DNA from: Paenibacillus sp. FSL K6-3182
Lineage (GTDB): Bacteria; Bacillota; Bacilli; Paenibacillales; Paenibacillaceae
NCBI RefSeq assembly: GCF_037976325.1
Contig: NZ_CP150265.1
Span: 7,133,501 to 7,197,500 of the forward strand
Reading direction: 5' to 3'
Length of the DNA stretch: 64,000 bases
Below the pieces are notes generated by a model. The model did not search any database. It saw only the letters and a list, made by a program, of their open reading frames with translations, and was not told where the DNA came from. Below are positions 27,591 through 36,140 of the stretch, piece after piece (within the stretch, counting starts at the first letter, position 1; each line of letters opens with the position of its first letter). Position numbers and translations under genes: made by a program.

Positions 27591-28136
27591 CTATAGCAGC
27601 TGCTCGATATTAGCCTTCATATCGGAAGGTTCATCGGTCGATTCGAACCGTTTTACGACATTGCCTTCACGGTCAATTAGAAATTTAGTAAAGTTCCATT
27701 TGACTGAGTTGCCTTCGAGGTAATGAGGCAGCTTCTCCGAAAGGAAAGCATTGAGCATTTTACCGCTAGGGTTGCTTGTATCAAAACCTTGGAAAGGCGC
27801 ATCTTCCGTTAGCTGCTTGAAAAGAGGATGAGCGGTCTCGTCCCGTACATCAGTTTTCTCAAAAAGAGGGAATGTCACTCCGTAGTTCAACTGGCAAAAG
27901 CTTTGAACATCAGAGTTTGCACCCGGCTCCTGCTCGCCAAATTGATTACTTGGAAAACCAAGAATCTCAAGGCCTTGGTCTTTATATTGTTCATATAGTT
28001 TTTGCAAATCCGCGTATTGTGGTGTAAAGCCGCATTTGCTTGCTGTGTTGACGACAATTAGCACCTTCCCTTTATATTGTTCCATGCTTTGTTGTTTACC
28101 ATTAATGCTTTGCAGCTCATGTGAGTAAATGCTCAT
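27591..28136 (-). CDS. glutathione peroxidase family protein (thiol peroxidase, BsaA-like)
   Basis: A 181-residue thioredoxin-fold peroxidase. The peroxidatic Cys is in NTASKCGFTPQY (near residue 36), in place of selenocysteine. The partner motifs LGFPSNQFGEQEPG and WNFTKFL are present; these hold the Gln and Trp/Asn of the catalytic tetrad. A Cys in FCQLNYGVTFP could serve as the resolving residue. Bacilli homologues use thioredoxin rather than glutathione. It stands alone. Confidence 0.92.
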   Translation of the reverse strand: MSIYSHELQSINGKQQSMEQYKGKVLIVVNTASKCGFTPQYADLQKLYEQYKDQGLEILGFPSNQFGEQEPGANSDVQSFCQLNYGVTFPLFEKTDVRDETAHPLFKQLTEDAPFQGFDTSNPSGKMLNAFLSEKLPHYLEGNSVKWNFTKFLIDREGNVVKRFESTDEPSDMKANIEQLL

Positions 28137-28340
28137 TGTTTATTGCCTCCTCTAAAATATGTGAGTTATAATAAATTAAATTGTACACAATTTAATTATT
28201 ACATAGAATACCATGCAAAACAAATGAATGTCAAACCTAAAGCCTTTATAGGAAAAGCGAAGCATGGTTCTAAAACCGATAATCCAGTCTTTATATGTAA
28301 TCCCCTACGCTGACCACCGTTTTTTTATAGCTGCTACGCA

Positions 28341-28392
28341 AAAAAAAAAAAGACTGCTCCTCTTGCGAGTTACCTCGCACCTCAGTGCAGTC
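28341..28392 (-). terminator. terminator of the DUF2252 operon
   Basis: GACTGC / GCAGTC arms enclose an inner GCGAG / CTCGC stem. A run of 11 or more T follows on the minus strand. Confidence 0.85.
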
Positions 28393-28399
28393 ATATTAT

Positions 28400-29746
28400 T
28401 TATAATTGCGATTGCTTCTTTCTACTGCCCAGCCATTCCGTGAACAAAGCATAATCCTGCTCTACTTGATCCGCGTAGGACAGCGCCCAATTGGCAATTG
28501 ACGTGCAAAAAGCATCCTCGTCATTGCCCATCGCCTTCACAATCTCAATCTCACTGTGATACGCGAGAATCCCTTGCGCTACATCGGCATCCGCCCGCGC
28601 ATGCATTTTTGCAGTCAGCCTGCCCATGCTCGTCGTAACCGACAGCAAGTCTCCAGCCGTATCAAGCGCTTCTAGCTTAAGCCGCTTCTTATATGGTGAT
28701 CGCTCACGCACATAAAACTGCCGCTCTCCAATAGATAGCCATCCAAGATACGGGTCTGCCTCATGGTGCATCGCTCTCTGAGTCATGGTGACGCGCTGTC
28801 CCTGATGCTCAAACATAGACCAAAATGTCTCATCATAAGGCATAAAATAAGCTGGAACTGGAACGCGCACTTCCTTTACCTCAAGCACGATATCGTCCTC
28901 GCCTTGTGCATCTTCGCCTGCTTCAATCAGTACATAGTATCTATCGAGCCCAATAGATGCTGTCCCCGAGCCATGCTTCACTGCAATATCCTTTACCTGA
29001 AAATGACGCAATTCTTCTGAGTCATCGGCTTTGACGGTATCTAAATACATCGGCCATGCTTGCAATAAAGCCTCACGTTCTTCGTCAGTCGGAGATACAA
29101 TTTCATCTGTCGTTGCAAACTGCCTATGCTCCTGTACGAGCGCCGTAACCTTTTCAAGGAAGTGCTGATCCTTGCGTTTTTGCAGTTTTTTGAGCAGCTT
29201 CTTGACGGGACCTTCCGCACGCTCAATATCAATCACATAGGTGCCAGGGTCATCCTTGCCCTTTGCGAATCGACGCATCTGCTTGGAATAGGCCTGTAGA
29301 TAAGCTTCAACCGCGCTAATCTGATTAGCATGGGTTTGTCCTTTAAGCCTGCCGACGAGCGCTATACTTACCGACATTCGCATCAAATCATACAAATACG
29401 AGCCCAGATAACCTTCGTCAAAATCATTCACATCATAGACGAGCGTACCTTGCTCATTGCGGAAAGCACCAAAGTTCTCAAAGTGCAGATCGCCCTGAGC
29501 CCAAGTGGGACGCCCCTCTGGCGTGTGATAAGGAAACCAAATTCGTGATGCGTCAAAATAAAACAAATAAGCGCTGCCGCGAAAAAAAGAAAATGGCGTT
29601 TCCGACATTTTAAGATACTTTTCTTCACGTTTGCCGCGCTCAAGCTTCATTATTTTTTGATCAAATTCTTGAAAAATCGCAGATAGTGTCCGTCTTCTAA
29701 GTTTGCTCTGGGTCAGCTTCACTCGTTCTGTCAGCTTCGAATCCAT
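28400..29746 (-). CDS. DUF2252 protein
   Basis: A 448-residue protein with the DUF2252 pattern: FFRGSAYLFYFD near residue 55, GDLHFENFGAF, VYDVNDFDEGYLGSYLYDLMR and, late, LTAKMHARAD. The motifs GDLHFEN and DVNDFD resemble the catalytic and metal loops of aminoglycoside-kinase-like folds, which suggests a phosphotransferase; no activity is established. ATG at 29744-29746 with GGGGGAG. It lies 19 bases after the CcdC-like gene and probably forms an operon with it. Confidence 0.85.
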   Translation of the reverse strand: MDSKLTERVKLTQSKLRRRTLSAIFQEFDQKIMKLERGKREEKYLKMSETPFSFFRGSAYLFYFDASRIWFPYHTPEGRPTWAQGDLHFENFGAFRNEQGTLVYDVNDFDEGYLGSYLYDLMRMSVSIALVGRLKGQTHANQISAVEAYLQAYSKQMRRFAKGKDDPGTYVIDIERAEGPVKKLLKKLQKRKDQHFLEKVTALVQEHRQFATTDEIVSPTDEEREALLQAWPMYLDTVKADDSEELRHFQVKDIAVKHGSGTASIGLDRYYVLIEAGEDAQGEDDIVLEVKEVRVPVPAYFMPYDETFWSMFEHQGQRVTMTQRAMHHEADPYLGWLSIGERQFYVRERSPYKKRLKLEALDTAGDLLSVTTSMGRLTAKMHARADADVAQGILAYHSEIEIVKAMGNDEDAFCTSIANWALSYADQVEQDYALFTEWLGSRKKQSQL

Positions 29747-29765
29747 ACATTCTCCCCCATTCAAC

Positions 29766-30248
29766 TTACATTTCTACTTTTTGCAGTCTCATATAATCAC
29801 TAATCATAGCCAAGCGCCATGGTAGAATCATGCCAAAAGCGAGCAAATAGAAAACCGCCCCGGTTTGCGGAATCGACATATATTGCTCTACGACACTATG
29901 TAGAGAAAGCCTGATTATGAACAGCGTCAGCATAATAAATACAAACGCCTTAGATCGTCTGACATAGATTTCCGACTTCACGCGTTCCAAGCGGGTCGTG
30001 ACGATTAATGGGAAAGCAAAGATCAGCATGCCGGTCAAAAAAGCGGCTAACCCCCAAAACCATGGAATATGCGTCTGGGAAAAGGCAAACATGACGAAGC
30101 CTGTTGCCATGCCTAACGGCGGTATGATGATTTTGCGCAATGAGGTCGGCCGTTTACCAGCGCGCATACGCAGGATAATAAGTGTAAGACCGGCCAGAGC
30201 TGATATGACGATGGAACCAACTTGAATCACTTGCGTTGACAGCAGCAC
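29766..30248 (-). CDS. CcdC-like membrane protein
   Basis: A 160-residue protein with five membrane helices and the family phrase RKIIIPPLGMATGFVMF after helix 1. Homologues (CcdC/YneN group) are annotated with cytochrome c biogenesis in Bacillus, but ccdC is not essential there and the role is uncertain. It leads the DUF2252 gene. No cytochrome genes are nearby. Confidence 0.72.
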   Translation of the reverse strand: MLLSTQVIQVGSIVISALAGLTLIILRMRAGKRPTSLRKIIIPPLGMATGFVMFAFSQTHIPWFWGLAAFLTGMLIFAFPLIVTTRLERVKSEIYVRRSKAFVFIMLTLFIIRLSLHSVVEQYMSIPQTGAVFYLLAFGMILPWRLAMISDYMRLQKVEM

Positions 30249-30515
30249 CGCTAATTACCCCCGTTTTCATGGTGTGGATGCCCTATTTTTATAATCGCGA
30301 AAATGCTCTTAATCCTTTACAAGGCAGCAATAAACTACTCTTTATTCCATCGTACTTCAAAACCATAAACATCGCAAACATACGCTATTTTTTTAAGCCT
30401 ATGACCGTCTATGGAAGCTTTTCTTCTGATCTAAAAGTTCCTCATTTTCATTTAGCTTCATGGAAGCTGCGATGTAAGAAAGAAGCTGAAGCCGGTCGCA
30501 ATAATGATTGAACCA

Positions 30516-31193
30516 TTAATCCAGAAAATTAAGAAAGTCATGAGCGAGCTCATATCCTACGACTCGTTGTCGATCGCCACGATAAAGAGGGATAAGCCCT
30601 CCTTTTGAGCATAACTTTTTCAATAAATTTACTGCTGTTTTATGATCAATACCAAAATGGCGCTCCACATCCTTTGGCCTGATTAAATGAGCCTGTTGAA
30701 CTGCAAGCCGTATAGTTTCTTTCTCTGCTAGTTGAATTCGTGTTATTGGTGCTCGCCTAGCCTGGTACCTGCTCATCACCATTTTAAGCATGGTCATACA
30801 TATCTCAGGGTTTTTCTCAACATCATCATAAGCGTAAGAGATGACCGGATAGCCCATCGCATGCAAAAAGGTTTCGCGGTTTAGTTCATGGCAATATTTT
30901 TGTCGATCCATGTCTCTAACATGAGATGCAAATCCTTTGATCTCAATAATGAGCTTTACAGTACCCGAAAACCAAGCAAAATCTGCAAAATAGGATCTGC
31001 CGCGCCAATCCAACACTTCATACTCAGGATGCAGGTTTCGAAAATCTCCACACAAAGGCCACCAGACAATACACAAAAATTTGGATTCCGCATGTCCATG
31101 TCCTCTTTCCAGCCTTCCGCGACGTTCCCCTGGCCTTTTATCTAAATGGTATTGAATAAATGTGCGATGCGCCTCCTCATAAGTCACCTTCAA
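30516..31193 (-). CDS. PD-(D/E)XK nuclease-like protein with C-terminal winged helix
   Basis: A 225-residue protein I can place only by motif. Residues about 60-110 read YFADFAWFSG...LIIEIKGF...DRQKY, the Asp - Glu-x-Lys arrangement of PD-(D/E)XK nucleases, with the DRQKYCHELNRETFLHAMGYPVISYAYDDV stretch of Vsr/DUF559-type folds spread over about 95-125. Residues about 150-215 look like a winged helix (RPKDVERHFGIDHKTAVNLLKKL). No methylase or restriction partner is near. The DNA target and role are unknown. Confidence 0.6.
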   Translation of the reverse strand: MKVTYEEAHRTFIQYHLDKRPGERRGRLERGHGHAESKFLCIVWWPLCGDFRNLHPEYEVLDWRGRSYFADFAWFSGTVKLIIEIKGFASHVRDMDRQKYCHELNRETFLHAMGYPVISYAYDDVEKNPEICMTMLKMVMSRYQARRAPITRIQLAEKETIRLAVQQAHLIRPKDVERHFGIDHKTAVNLLKKLCSKGGLIPLYRGDRQRVVGYELAHDFLNFLD

Positions 31194-31215
31194 TCATCCC
31201 CTCTGGAAAATAGAA

Positions 31216-31257
31216 AACGTCCCGTCACCACTCTAGAGTGAGTGGTAACGGGACGTT
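31216..31257. terminator. strong hairpin upstream of the nuclease-like gene
   Basis: Seventeen-base arms (31216-31232 and 31241-31257) with one mismatch and an 8-base loop. On the minus strand it is followed by TTTTCTATTTT. No gene is seen directly upstream of it on that strand. Confidence 0.6.
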
Positions 31258-31395
31258 CTTCGTCTCTTGTCATTGATTATAAGGCATCTGGAATCATAAG
31301 AATAGTGTTGTTCTTGCATTCTTTTTAGCGTTATATCAACCTTATCCGTTGACTGAAAGTCCAACCTTATCCACCTCATATAAACGATCAGTTGG

Positions 31396-31953
31396 CATGA
31401 AACGCAACTAAAATGCTTCCTCAACTTGTCTCCTCAAAAGAAAAGTAACTTAGCTGGAATATGTACCGCTATTTCACCCTTTTTTACGGAAAATAATAAT
31501 TTAACAGGAATTTCTCCTGTTAATTCAGTCCATTTCAGCGGAATTTGCTAATATCCAACAAATTAACGGGAGGCTTTCCTTCTAAATGACTAAAATCAGC
31601 CGAATTAGTAAAATTAGATGGAGATTTTCCTGTTAGTGTTAATTGATGTTGAGTGATTTGGTTAAAATGAACGTAACCTTCGCATAAGAAATGTAACTTA
31701 CTTGCCTCCATAACTTGTCTCCTCAAAGAAAAGTAGCTTAACTGGAATTTCTACCGCTAATTCACACTTTTTTACGGAAAATACTAATTTAAGAGGAATT
31801 TCTCCTGTTAATACTGTCCATCTCAGCTTAATTTGCTAATATCCAACAAATTAACGGGAGATATTCCTTCTAAGTGAGCAAAATCAGCTGGATTAGCATA
31901 ATTAGCCGGAGGTTTTCCTGCTATTGTTAGTTGATATTGAAAGAATTGGTTAG
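31396..31953. repeat. two-copy direct repeat, 289-bp period
   Basis: Copies of about 270 bp (31396-31664 and 31685-31953) share long stretches such as AACTTGTCTCCTCAAA and TTTGCTAATATCCAACAAAT. Each contains an AACAGGA / TCCTGTT-type palindrome. Read on the minus strand, both encode a related peptide ending PVNLLDISK plus two residues, but each frame is short and has no ribosome site. It is probably non-coding intergenic repeat DNA. Confidence 0.8.
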
Positions 31954-31958
31954 TTTGT

Positions 31959-31990
31959 TTCGTGGGTTCGTGGGTTCGTGGGTTCGTGGG
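31959..31990. repeat. 8-bp microsatellite, four copies
   Basis: TTCGTGGG is repeated four times without error directly after the second large repeat. It probably arose by slippage. Confidence 0.95.
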
Positions 31991-32182
31991 TCGGTTCAAT
32001 AGTTCGTAGATTGTTGAGTAGAGTACTGGGTGTTTAAAAGTTTCTTCATTTTTAGTTAAATCGCTCGTCTTGAATGGGTTAATCATTTAAGATTGACCGA
32101 TTGTGGTTTCTCGTAGTTGGAGGTTGCTTTTAAGCTTACTCATGGCTTCAAGTGGATTTAAGAATATGTAGATGGGAAACCC

Positions 32183-32209
32183 AGAAACACGCATATTCAG
32201 CGTGCTTCT
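32183..32209 (-). terminator. hairpin after katA
   Basis: AGAAGCACGC and GCGTGTTTCT form a 10-bp stem with one mismatch and a 7-base loop past the katA stop; the following T tract is short (GGGTTTCCC). Confidence 0.5.
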
Positions 32210-32236
32210 GTCATCATGTTCCCGTTTGCTTTTGAA

Positions 32237-33691
32237 TTAACTCTGAGGTACAAACTTGCGGATATCGACGCCCAGCGCTTGCGAAAGCTTCATGCCTAGT
32301 TCGCGATCAGCTCGGAAGAAGTTGCAGATGGCGCGGAGTCTTATATCATCGTTTGTTTGCTCCAGCTCACCAGTCAAATTGGCGATTAGGTTTGCTCGTT
32401 GTTCTTCAGGCAATGAGCGATAGCGCTCGCCCGCTTGAGTGAAATCGTCAGTTTTGTCGATTTTTTGGCGGCCAGCCTGTCCCTGAAGAGGTACATAAGA
32501 ATCCCCGTTAGTCTTTGCTTCCTTTGGACTCTCTGATGAGCTATTAGGTTCGTAATTCACTGGAGAAGGATTTGCATGCATTGTCATTGCACCATCTCGT
32601 TGATAGTTGCGAACAGGTGCATACGGGCAATTTACTGGAATGTGCAGGTAGTTCGCTCCAAGGCGGTAGCGCTGAGTATCCGGATAAGAGAACAATCGGC
32701 CTTGCAGCAATTTATCCTCCGATGGCTCGATTCCTGGTACAAGTGTGCTTGGCGAGAAAGCAGATTGCTCAACCTCAGCAAAATAGTTTACTGGGTTGCG
32801 GTTCAACGTCATCGTGCCTACCTTTTGCAACGGATACATATCCTCCGGCCACACCTTCGTTGGATCTAATGGATCAAACGCATACCGTTCCACATGATCG
32901 ACAGGCATAAGCTGTACATGAAGCTCCCATTCTGGGAAGTTGCCAAGTTCAATTGCATCATGTAAATCACGTGTCGCATGGTTAAAGTCTTTGCCTTGCA
33001 TCACGCTAGCTTCAGCTGCTGTAAAGTTTCGTACTCCTTGCAGCGACTTCCAATGATATTTAACATAGGTCGGTTTACCATCATCATTAATCCATTTGAA
33101 GGCATGAACGCCGAATCCGTCCATTTCACGATAAGTAGCAGGCGTTCCGTCATCGGAGAACAACCAGGTGAGCATATGCGTCGATTCTGGGGAGAGCGTC
33201 ATGAAATCCCAGTAGCGCGCAGGCTCTTGGACATTCGTATTTGGCGCCGGCTTGAGGGAATGCACCATATCAGGAAATTTCATCGCATCTCGAATGAAAA
33301 ATACCGGCAAATGGTTTCCAACAAGATCATAGTTACCTTCCTGCGTATAAAATTTTACCGCAAAGCCGCGTGGGTCGCGCGCCGTCTCCGGCGAGCCTGT
33401 TCCGTTAATAACCGTTGAAAAGCGTACAAATACAGGCGTCTCTACTCCCGGCTCCTGCATAAAAAGAGCCTTCGTATGATCCTTCATACTAACTTCCGTA
33501 CGAAATACTCCATGTGCGCCTGCTCCCCTAGCATGCACGACACGCTCTGGAATACGCTCCCGATCAAAATGCGCAAGCTTCTCAAGCAAATGGTAATCCT
33601 CTATTAGTGTTGGTCCACGCTGCCCCGCTGTGCGCGAGTTTTGATTATCGCCAACCGGCGTGCCTTGATTCGTTGTCATATAGTTTTCCAT
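32237..33691 (-). CDS. katA: monofunctional haem catalase
   Basis: A 484-residue small-subunit (clade 3 type) catalase that dismutates H2O2. Catalytic His53 is in RVVHARGAGAHGVF, the distal Asn in LVGNHLPVFFIRDA and the haem-ligand Tyr in RLFSYPDTQRYRLG. GNFPEWELHVQ and the NADPH-site region are also typical. ATG with GAGGTG upstream; a second ATG four codons on is possible. A PerR-box-like palindrome lies 30 bases upstream of the start, and the PerR-like gene is the second gene upstream, so peroxide induction is expected. Confidence 0.95.
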   Translation of the reverse strand: MENYMTTNQGTPVGDNQNSRTAGQRGPTLIEDYHLLEKLAHFDRERIPERVVHARGAGAHGVFRTEVSMKDHTKALFMQEPGVETPVFVRFSTVINGTGSPETARDPRGFAVKFYTQEGNYDLVGNHLPVFFIRDAMKFPDMVHSLKPAPNTNVQEPARYWDFMTLSPESTHMLTWLFSDDGTPATYREMDGFGVHAFKWINDDGKPTYVKYHWKSLQGVRNFTAAEASVMQGKDFNHATRDLHDAIELGNFPEWELHVQLMPVDHVERYAFDPLDPTKVWPEDMYPLQKVGTMTLNRNPVNYFAEVEQSAFSPSTLVPGIEPSEDKLLQGRLFSYPDTQRYRLGANYLHIPVNCPYAPVRNYQRDGAMTMHANPSPVNYEPNSSSESPKEAKTNGDSYVPLQGQAGRQKIDKTDDFTQAGERYRSLPEEQRANLIANLTGELEQTNDDIRLRAICNFFRADRELGMKLSQALGVDIRKFVPQS

Positions 33692-33720
33692 GATAGCACC
33701 TCATCGATCATTTTATATAT

Positions 33721-33735
33721 TTAGACTTGATCTAA
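33721..33735 (-). promoter_or_regulatory. PerR-box-like operator of katA
   Basis: TTAGACTTGATCTAA has 7-1-7 symmetry like the PerR box TTATAATnATTATAA (9 of 14 positions match). Its first eight bases nearly equal those of the box before the PerR-like gene. Confidence 0.6.
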
Positions 33736-33860
33736 ATTCATAAAACAATCTTATCGAATCAACGGTCAACTGTCATGAAAGCCTAATGAATGAAAAATGA
33801 ATATTTCATGAACCACAGCATGCTGGTGAAATTCATTACCTAAAATGATGCACTTACCCC

Positions 33861-34688
33861 TCAGTCACGAATATCCGCTATCCGGTAGCCTACACCACGC
33901 ACGGTAACTATATATTTTGGCGCTACGGCGCTATCCTTTAGTTTTTTGCGCAAGCTCTTAATATGAGCATCCACCAAGTTGCTGCCTCCATAGAAATGCA
34001 GCCCCCAAACGGTATCGAGCAAAGATTCACGCGTTAGAACGGAACCGTCTGATGTCATGAAATGCAGAAGCAAATCATATTCCGTCTTCGTAAGCTCAAT
34101 TCGCTGCCCCGCCCGATCAACGGTCATTTTTTTGAGATCAACTGCAATATCCTTAAACACACGAATGTCGCTATCCGCCTTCGCAGCTGCTGCTGGCTTA
34201 TTCAGAAGCATACGGTTGATTTGTTTTATCGCTTGCTCAGGTTTAGCCGGCCAGACTAGCAGCTCAGATGCGCCAAGGGCAAAAGTTTCACGGCTATCAT
34301 ACGATTTTTGATCCATTAAAATGAGGACAGGAACCGCATGCAGCTCAGCCGCTTCTACCAGTTCTGCACCTGCTTGCAGCGTATGGCTCGCGGCAGCTTG
34401 AGCTACAGGAATCGCATCAAATACGAGCAGCTCTGGCTGCAAGCTTTGGAGCATGCTTTTATTGAAATCATGCAATGAAAACACATCAAAACATTCGGAT
34501 GAAAGTGCGACAAGCAGGCTTTTGACCCTCTCTGGAAACGGACTAATAATCATGACCCGCTTCGTGATCGAGCAAAGCATCCCGTTTTGCAGCAGCTCTT
34601 CCTCTGAATAGCCAGCGGCTGCACTCTGGTCGAGCGGCATGCCCTCGTTCATATAATCGTTGTTCATTGTGGTTGTTTCGTCGCGCAT
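33861..34688 (-). CDS. orphan OmpR-type response regulator with atypical receiver
   Basis: A 275-residue protein. After a 40-residue hydrophilic leader comes a receiver-like domain (about 45-165) with the phosphoacceptor-position Asp in LLVFDAIP and the Lys in WPAKP. The acidic pair of true receivers is replaced (IISPFPE) and the Thr/Ser position is not conserved, so classic phosphorylation is doubtful. A normal winged-helix domain (about 175-272) ends IVTVRGVGYRI. The ATG at 34686-34688 has GAGGGGG 10 bases upstream and lies inside the end of the PerR-like gene (25-base overlap); an ATGA-coupled start at 34667 is the alternative. No histidine kinase is nearby. Confidence 0.82.
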   Translation of the reverse strand: MRDETTTMNNDYMNEGMPLDQSAAAGYSEEELLQNGMLCSITKRVMIISPFPERVKSLLVALSSECFDVFSLHDFNKSMLQSLQPELLVFDAIPVAQAAASHTLQAGAELVEAAELHAVPVLILMDQKSYDSRETFALGASELLVWPAKPEQAIKQINRMLLNKPAAAAKADSDIRVFKDIAVDLKKMTVDRAGQRIELTKTEYDLLLHFMTSDGSVLTRESLLDTVWGLHFYGGSNLVDAHIKSLRKKLKDSAVAPKYIVTVRGVGYRIADIRD

Positions 34689-35059
34689 TGATCACAAACC
34701 CCCTCTAATACAACTTGCACATGCTCGATTTTGTATTTCGTCTCCAAAGCGACCTTCTCCATCCACTCACTCGGCAAGTCGGTCAATACTTCATCCACGC
34801 GCCCGCATACAGTACACACGATATGCTGATGTTCATCCGTCCGAGCATCATAGCGGCTAACTGTTTCTCCAAGCTTCAATTCTCTAATGAGACCCACGTC
34901 TGTCAAATACCGCAATGAGTTGTACACGGTGCCGTAAGCGAAGTTGAAGCCTTTGCCCCGAAGCCGTTCAATGACATCGGCCGCCGTCGGGTGATCATGG
35001 GCTTGCTGCACAACTTCAAAGATGGCCTTGCGCTGTATCGTTAAGTTAATTTTATTCAT
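34664..35059 (-). CDS. perR: Fur-family peroxide regulator, PerR-like
   Basis: A 131-residue metalloregulator. The N-terminal winged helix includes HPTAADVIERLRGKG and FAYGTVYNSLRYL. The dimer domain has two CxxC pairs for structural Zn (CTVCG, CDQC) and the regulatory site RYDARTDEHQH, whose Asp is the PerR hallmark (B. subtilis Asp85). In PerR, Fe-bound His residues are oxidised by peroxide, which releases DNA. A PerR-like box lies 29 bases upstream of its own start and another before katA. Fur or Zur identity is less likely because of the Asp and the katA context. Confidence 0.82.
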   Translation of the reverse strand: MNKINLTIQRKAIFEVVQQAHDHPTAADVIERLRGKGFNFAYGTVYNSLRYLTDVGLIRELKLGETVSRYDARTDEHQHIVCTVCGRVDEVLTDLPSEWMEKVALETKYKIEHVQVVLEGVCDQCATKQPQ

Positions 35060-35087
35060 AAAAAGATCATTCCTTTAACTACTGATT

Positions 35088-35102
35088 TTAGACTAAGTAT
35101 AA
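35088..35102 (-). promoter_or_regulatory. PerR-box-like operator of the perR gene
   Basis: TTAGACTAAGTATAA has 7-1-7 symmetry and shares TTAGACT with the katA box. It suggests autoregulation. Confidence 0.6.
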
Positions 35103-35756
35103 ATTGAAGGTCGAAAACGGTCAACCTCATGAGCTTTCCTTTATCCTCCTTATTCCAAAAGGCGGCTCAAAGCCACAACCAATACTAGACGAAACAATAT
35201 GGAAGCTCATTAACTTTACACAGAAGCCACACGCTATCTACAAAAGCACCTCGCAAAAAGTTGAAACGAAACCCAGAAGTCTTATTTGCTTCAATTTCAC
35301 ACTCTTGCAAACGTAACGAACCCAGATAACCCTATTAGCCTCCAAAATCAATGATTCAACTCATTTTTGAGCGTATAGCGTTCTCTAAGTTCGTTAGAAT
35401 TCAGATTATGCCTAAATCATTATAATAACGACTTTTGAGTTCGTTAGAGGCAAGCATGAACTCCACTCATCATTAACTTCGACTTCTACGCTCATTACAA
35501 AAATGGTGACGGACACAGAAGTTTCTGTTTGAGGTGTATGAAGTACAGGTTGAACGCTGGCGGGCATAATAGTCAATGTTTTGTCGCGTTTACAGCTCTT
35601 GCAACCATTTCTACACCCCCTACCATCATGCGCAACTTCACTCACCATGATCAACAGCTTATACTACTTTAAGATGCAAACCCTCCCCACCTCACTCGCA
35701 AAATCACACCTAAAAAAACAACACAAAATTTTTTGTCGAATTAAATAATCTGAATA
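35103..35756. other. 650-bp stretch without a recognised gene
   Basis: Only short, unsupported ORFs occur here. A 12-base phrase close to GAGTTCGTTAGA appears twice (near 35388 and 35437). I see no RNA gene or mobile element. Confidence 0.5.
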
Positions 35757-35785
35757 TTTACAAAATTCAAATAAAGGTGTATACT
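35757..35785 (+). promoter_or_regulatory. sigma-A promoter of the orphan transcript
   Basis: TTTACA (35757-35762), a 17-base spacer and TATACT (35780-35785) with a TG nearby form a strong vegetative promoter. The predicted start of transcription is about 35792. Confidence 0.7.
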
Positions 35786-35791
35786 AAGCCT

Positions 35792-36134
35792 ATCTTAAAC
35801 GAGAGGGGATAGCCCATTGAAGTAGGTTAGCGATGCATGTCTCATAATCTCGGGAAGGAGCATTCAAGCACTGCCGGACATGCTGGGACAATAGCGAAGA
35901 CGGATGTAGTCGATCATATGGATGAGAAGTACTTACAAGCAACAAGGATTTGAAACAAATCGAAAGGAAGTTGATCGAGGTCAATAAAATGAGGATCGAA
36001 GTCGATAGGTTTGTAACAAATTCGAAAGGACGAAGAAGAGGCAAACAGCGGATTGGAGCGTTAGAATAAATTGAATAGTTCTCTACCAAGCACGTGAAGG
36101 GCTTCTGGTTATCTTAGATAAGCAGAAGCCCTTC
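35792..36134 (+). ncRNA. candidate orphan small RNA, about 340 nt
   Basis: A strong promoter and a strong terminator bracket a stretch whose longest plus-strand ORF is 26 codons (35990-36070, MRIEVDRFVTNSKGRRRG...), preceded by a modest GAGG. The interior is rich in small hairpins (CTATC/GATAG near the 5' end, GATTTG-AAA-CAAATC, TTTGT-A-ACAAA) and holds two related segments around ACAAATCGAAAGGA. It matches no RNA family I know (not 6S, RNase P, SRP, tmRNA or a common riboswitch). It could be a regulatory RNA, or the message for a small basic peptide. Confidence 0.45.
36096..36134 (+). terminator. terminator of the orphan transcript
   Basis: Perfect 12-base arms (GAAGGGCTTCTG and CAGAAGCCCTTC) enclose an inner TTATCT/AGATAA stem, followed by TTATGTG. 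Confidence 0.8.
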
Positions 36135-36140
36135 TTATGT

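Noticed and set aside
30249..30515. Coding sequence on the plus strand between the CcdC-like and nuclease-like genes
   Set aside because: The open frame has no ribosome site and no protein-like pattern; it appears to be plain intergenic DNA.
35412..35654. 80-residue minus-strand ORF
   Set aside because: It lacks a ribosome site and recognisable protein features, and the region is low in coding character.
35790..36089. 99-residue minus-strand ORF across the small-RNA candidate
   Set aside because: It has no ribosome site and odd composition, and it lies antisense to a clear promoter-terminator unit.
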